From the NCBI GenBank assembly GCA_026193125.1, contig JAPHSC010000271.1, forward strand, positions 1 through 8,044: 8,044 nt of DNA, read 5' to 3'. This document shows, one piece after another, positions 7,421 to 8,044 of the stretch. The position numbers were made by a program, and so were the translations under genes. The notes below the pieces were generated by a model, which saw only the letters and a list, made by a program, of their open reading frames with translations, was not told the DNA's origin and did not search any database. The stretch is from Gammaproteobacteria bacterium (GTDB taxonomy: Bacteria; Pseudomonadota; Gammaproteobacteria; Steroidobacterales; BM003). The stretch's first letter is position 1, and each line of letters opens with the position of its first letter.

Positions 7421-7630
7421 TTACTTGCCCACCGTCCCGTATTTGCGGCGGAACTTATCCACACGCCCACCGGAGTCGAGAATCTTCTGCTTGCCCGTGT
7501 AAAAGGGATGGCACTGCGAGCACACTTCCACGTGCAACTCCTCACCCAGGGTGGAGCGAGTGGTGAAGTCATTGCCACAGCTGCAAATAACCTTGATTTC
7601 TTTGTATTCCGGGTGGATATCCGCTTTCAT
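7421..7630 (-). CDS. rpmE: 50S ribosomal protein L31 (zinc-binding type)
   Basis: L31 sits on the central protuberance of the large ribosomal subunit and contributes to a bridge with the small subunit. The 69-residue protein starts MKADIHPEYKEIKVICSCGN and has the zinc-ribbon cysteines C16, C18, C37 and C40, so it is the C+ form rather than the Zur-regulated cysteine-less paralogue. The end, GGRVDKFRRKYG, is also typical. E. coli L31 has 70 residues. ATG 7630-7628 is the start given by family alignment; in-frame codons run upstream to 7741 but add unrelated residues and cross the promoter. The Shine-Dalgarno is weak (GGA about 9 nt upstream). A terminator follows, so the gene is likely monocistronic. 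A perfect DnaA-box 9-mer lies inside the codons for V57-D58-K59. Confidence 0.98.
   Translation of the reverse strand: MKADIHPEYKEIKVICSCGNDFTTRSTLGEELHVEVCSQCHPFYTGKQKILDSGGRVDKFRRKYGTVGK
7455..7463 (+). promoter_or_regulatory. Perfect DnaA-box sequence inside rpmE
   Basis: The 9-mer TTATCCACA matches the high-affinity DnaA box exactly. It overlaps the conserved L31 codons for Val-Asp-Lys, which makes a chance match more likely than usual, but it lies only about 340 bp from an inverted pair of the same 9-mer. Confidence 0.35.
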
Positions 7631-7670
7631 GACGTTTTCCGTCCAGCCTCTGCATGCGAAAAGGGCGCGA

Positions 7671-7699
7671 AGTGTAACGTTTACCCGAACATCTGACAA
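7671..7699 (-). promoter_or_regulatory. Predicted sigma-70 promoter of rpmE
   Basis: On the minus strand TTGTCA (7699-7694, 5 of 6 to TTGACA) is followed after exactly 17 nt by TACACT (7676-7671, 4 of 6 to TATAAT). Transcription would start near 7664, giving a leader of about 34 nt before the rpmE ATG. Confidence 0.65.
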
Positions 7700-7803
7700 G
7701 CCCGAATTCGAGCCGGCATTAACTTCAAGAACTTGCATCACATCTGCTCACGTTTAACTTTAACTAACGCCGCCTACCATCGACCCACCAAAGACTTTCA
7801 GGA

Positions 7804-7838
7804 TTATCCACAATTCCTGTGGATAACTCTGTGCAAAA
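7804..7838. promoter_or_regulatory. Cluster of three DnaA boxes, two in perfect inverted orientation
   Basis: TTATCCACA at 7804-7812 faces its exact reverse complement TGTGGATAA at 7818-7826 across 5 nt. A third match, TGTGCAAAA at 7830-7838 (reverse of TTTTGCACA), fits the relaxed consensus TTWTNCACA and starts 3 nt later in the same orientation as the second. Two perfect boxes with a third in 35 bp is far denser than chance for a 9-mer. Such groups are known from replication origins, DnaA titration or reactivation loci (datA, DARS) and DnaA-regulated promoters. The 9-bp inverted repeat could also form a hairpin, but no T run follows. Confidence 0.7.
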
Positions 7839-7858
7839 AGTCTGCAGGAGTGTCTGCC

Positions 7859-7891
7859 ATGAGTGATATCTCGCTGCTTCGGGCGTCTTGA
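7859..7891 (+). CDS. Possible ten-residue leader peptide
   Basis: ATG at 7859 opens a ten-codon frame encoding MSDISLLRAS, ended by TGA. AGGAG lies 8 nt upstream, a better ribosome binding site than those of mrcA or rpmE in this window. It sits just after the DnaA-box cluster and before the AT-rich segment. It could be a leader peptide for a plus-strand gene past the edge, or pure chance; no promoter is evident and the peptide is unrecognised. Confidence 0.2.
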   Translation: MSDISLLRAS

Positions 7892-7950
7892 GCAGAAAAT
7901 AGCCAGTTATTTTACTTGTTACATTTCAAATAGTTACCTTGAATTCTTTT
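7891..7950. other. AT-rich segment beside the DnaA boxes
   Basis: By direct count 16 of 60 bases are G or C (27 %), well below the rest of the window. It lies between the DnaA-box cluster and the box at 8007-8015. It could be a promoter region or a DNA-unwinding element; no repeated 13-mers were seen. Confidence 0.4.
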
Positions 7951-8006
7951 TAGTCGAAGCCAACCTGAACCACGCCGGAAGCAAATTTTTCCGATAAATC
8001 CCGGTT

Positions 8007-8015
8007 TGTGAATAA
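8007..8015 (-). promoter_or_regulatory. DnaA-box-like sequence near the right edge
   Basis: TGTGAATAA is the reverse complement of TTATTCACA, which fits the DnaA consensus TTWTNCACA. It overlaps AATAAT at 8011-8016 (5 of 6 to a -10 hexamer on the plus strand), but the -35 position (TTTCCG) is poor, so a DnaA-controlled promoter is only a possibility. Confidence 0.35.
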
Positions 8016-8044
8016 TCTTCACCGCGCGAGTCCGAAATTCCCCG

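Larger units (their letters stand above)
7700..8044. other. Non-coding region at the right edge with DnaA boxes and an AT-rich stretch
   Basis: These 345 bp hold no convincing protein gene. They contain the DnaA-box cluster (7804-7838), a ten-codon reading frame with a good ribosome binding site (7859-7891), an AT-rich segment (7891-7950) and another DnaA-like 9-mer (8007-8015), each listed separately. In Pseudomonas the neighbour of rpmE is priA, but nothing here shows which gene follows. Two minus-strand frames remain open to the right edge for about 37 and 44 codons; they are too short to judge. There is no GATC site from 7780 to the end. Confidence 0.6.

Noticed and set aside
7804..7826. 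Inverted repeat read as a transcription terminator
   Set aside because: The arms are exact DnaA boxes and no T run follows on either strand.
7934..8044. Two minus-strand frames open to the right edge, possibly the C-terminus of a gene
   Set aside because: They give only about 37 and 44 codons, neither is recognisable, and they cross the AT-rich segment; chance open frames are as likely.
7804..8044. Main chromosomal origin oriC
   Set aside because: There are no GATC sites, no repeated 13-mers and none of the usual oriC neighbours; a regulatory or titration site explains the boxes with fewer assumptions.

Overview
The window comes from a gammaproteobacterial chromosome. The evidence is a type IV pilus pilMNO block divergent from a class A penicillin-binding protein 1A gene (the pilM/ponA arrangement known from Pseudomonas and relatives), an E. 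coli-type hexameric citrate synthase, and a zinc-ribbon L31 gene nearby. Base composition looks moderately GC-rich, roughly 55-60 % by eye. The genus cannot be fixed from this sequence. No mobile element, CRISPR array, tRNA or rRNA was seen.

Layout, left to right. Positions 1-2167, minus strand: pilO (cut by the left edge), pilN and pilM, tightly packed and translationally coupled. They encode the cytoplasmic and inner-membrane alignment complex of the type IV pilus; pilP and pilQ would be expected beyond the left edge. Positions 2168-2593: a 426-bp divergent intergenic region with a good CRP/Vfr-type palindrome placed as a class II activator site for a pilM promoter. Positions 2594-5167, plus strand: mrcA/ponA, bifunctional PBP1A. 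Positions 5191-5796, plus strand: a small conserved-looking protein, probably co-transcribed with mrcA, that resembles the nucleotidyltransferase fold with a damaged metal site. Positions 5800-7098, minus strand: gltA, convergent with the previous gene across only 3 bp. Positions 7099-7420: the gltA leader and promoter, plus the intrinsic terminator of rpmE. Positions 7421-7630, minus strand: rpmE (L31) with a clear sigma-70 promoter. Positions 7700-8044: no convincing gene.

The genes mostly serve core functions: pilus assembly, peptidoglycan synthesis, the TCA cycle and translation. The least ordinary part is the right end. Three perfect 9-mer DnaA boxes (one inside rpmE, two forming an inverted pair at 7804-7826) and two relaxed matches lie within about 560 bp, next to a 60-bp segment that is 73 % A+T. 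This could be a DnaA-binding regulatory, titration or reactivation locus, or a DnaA-controlled promoter for a gene past the right edge. The CRP-like site upstream of pilM and the divergent nucleotidyltransferase-like protein are the next most interesting points. I found no clear sign of a wholly new multi-gene system.
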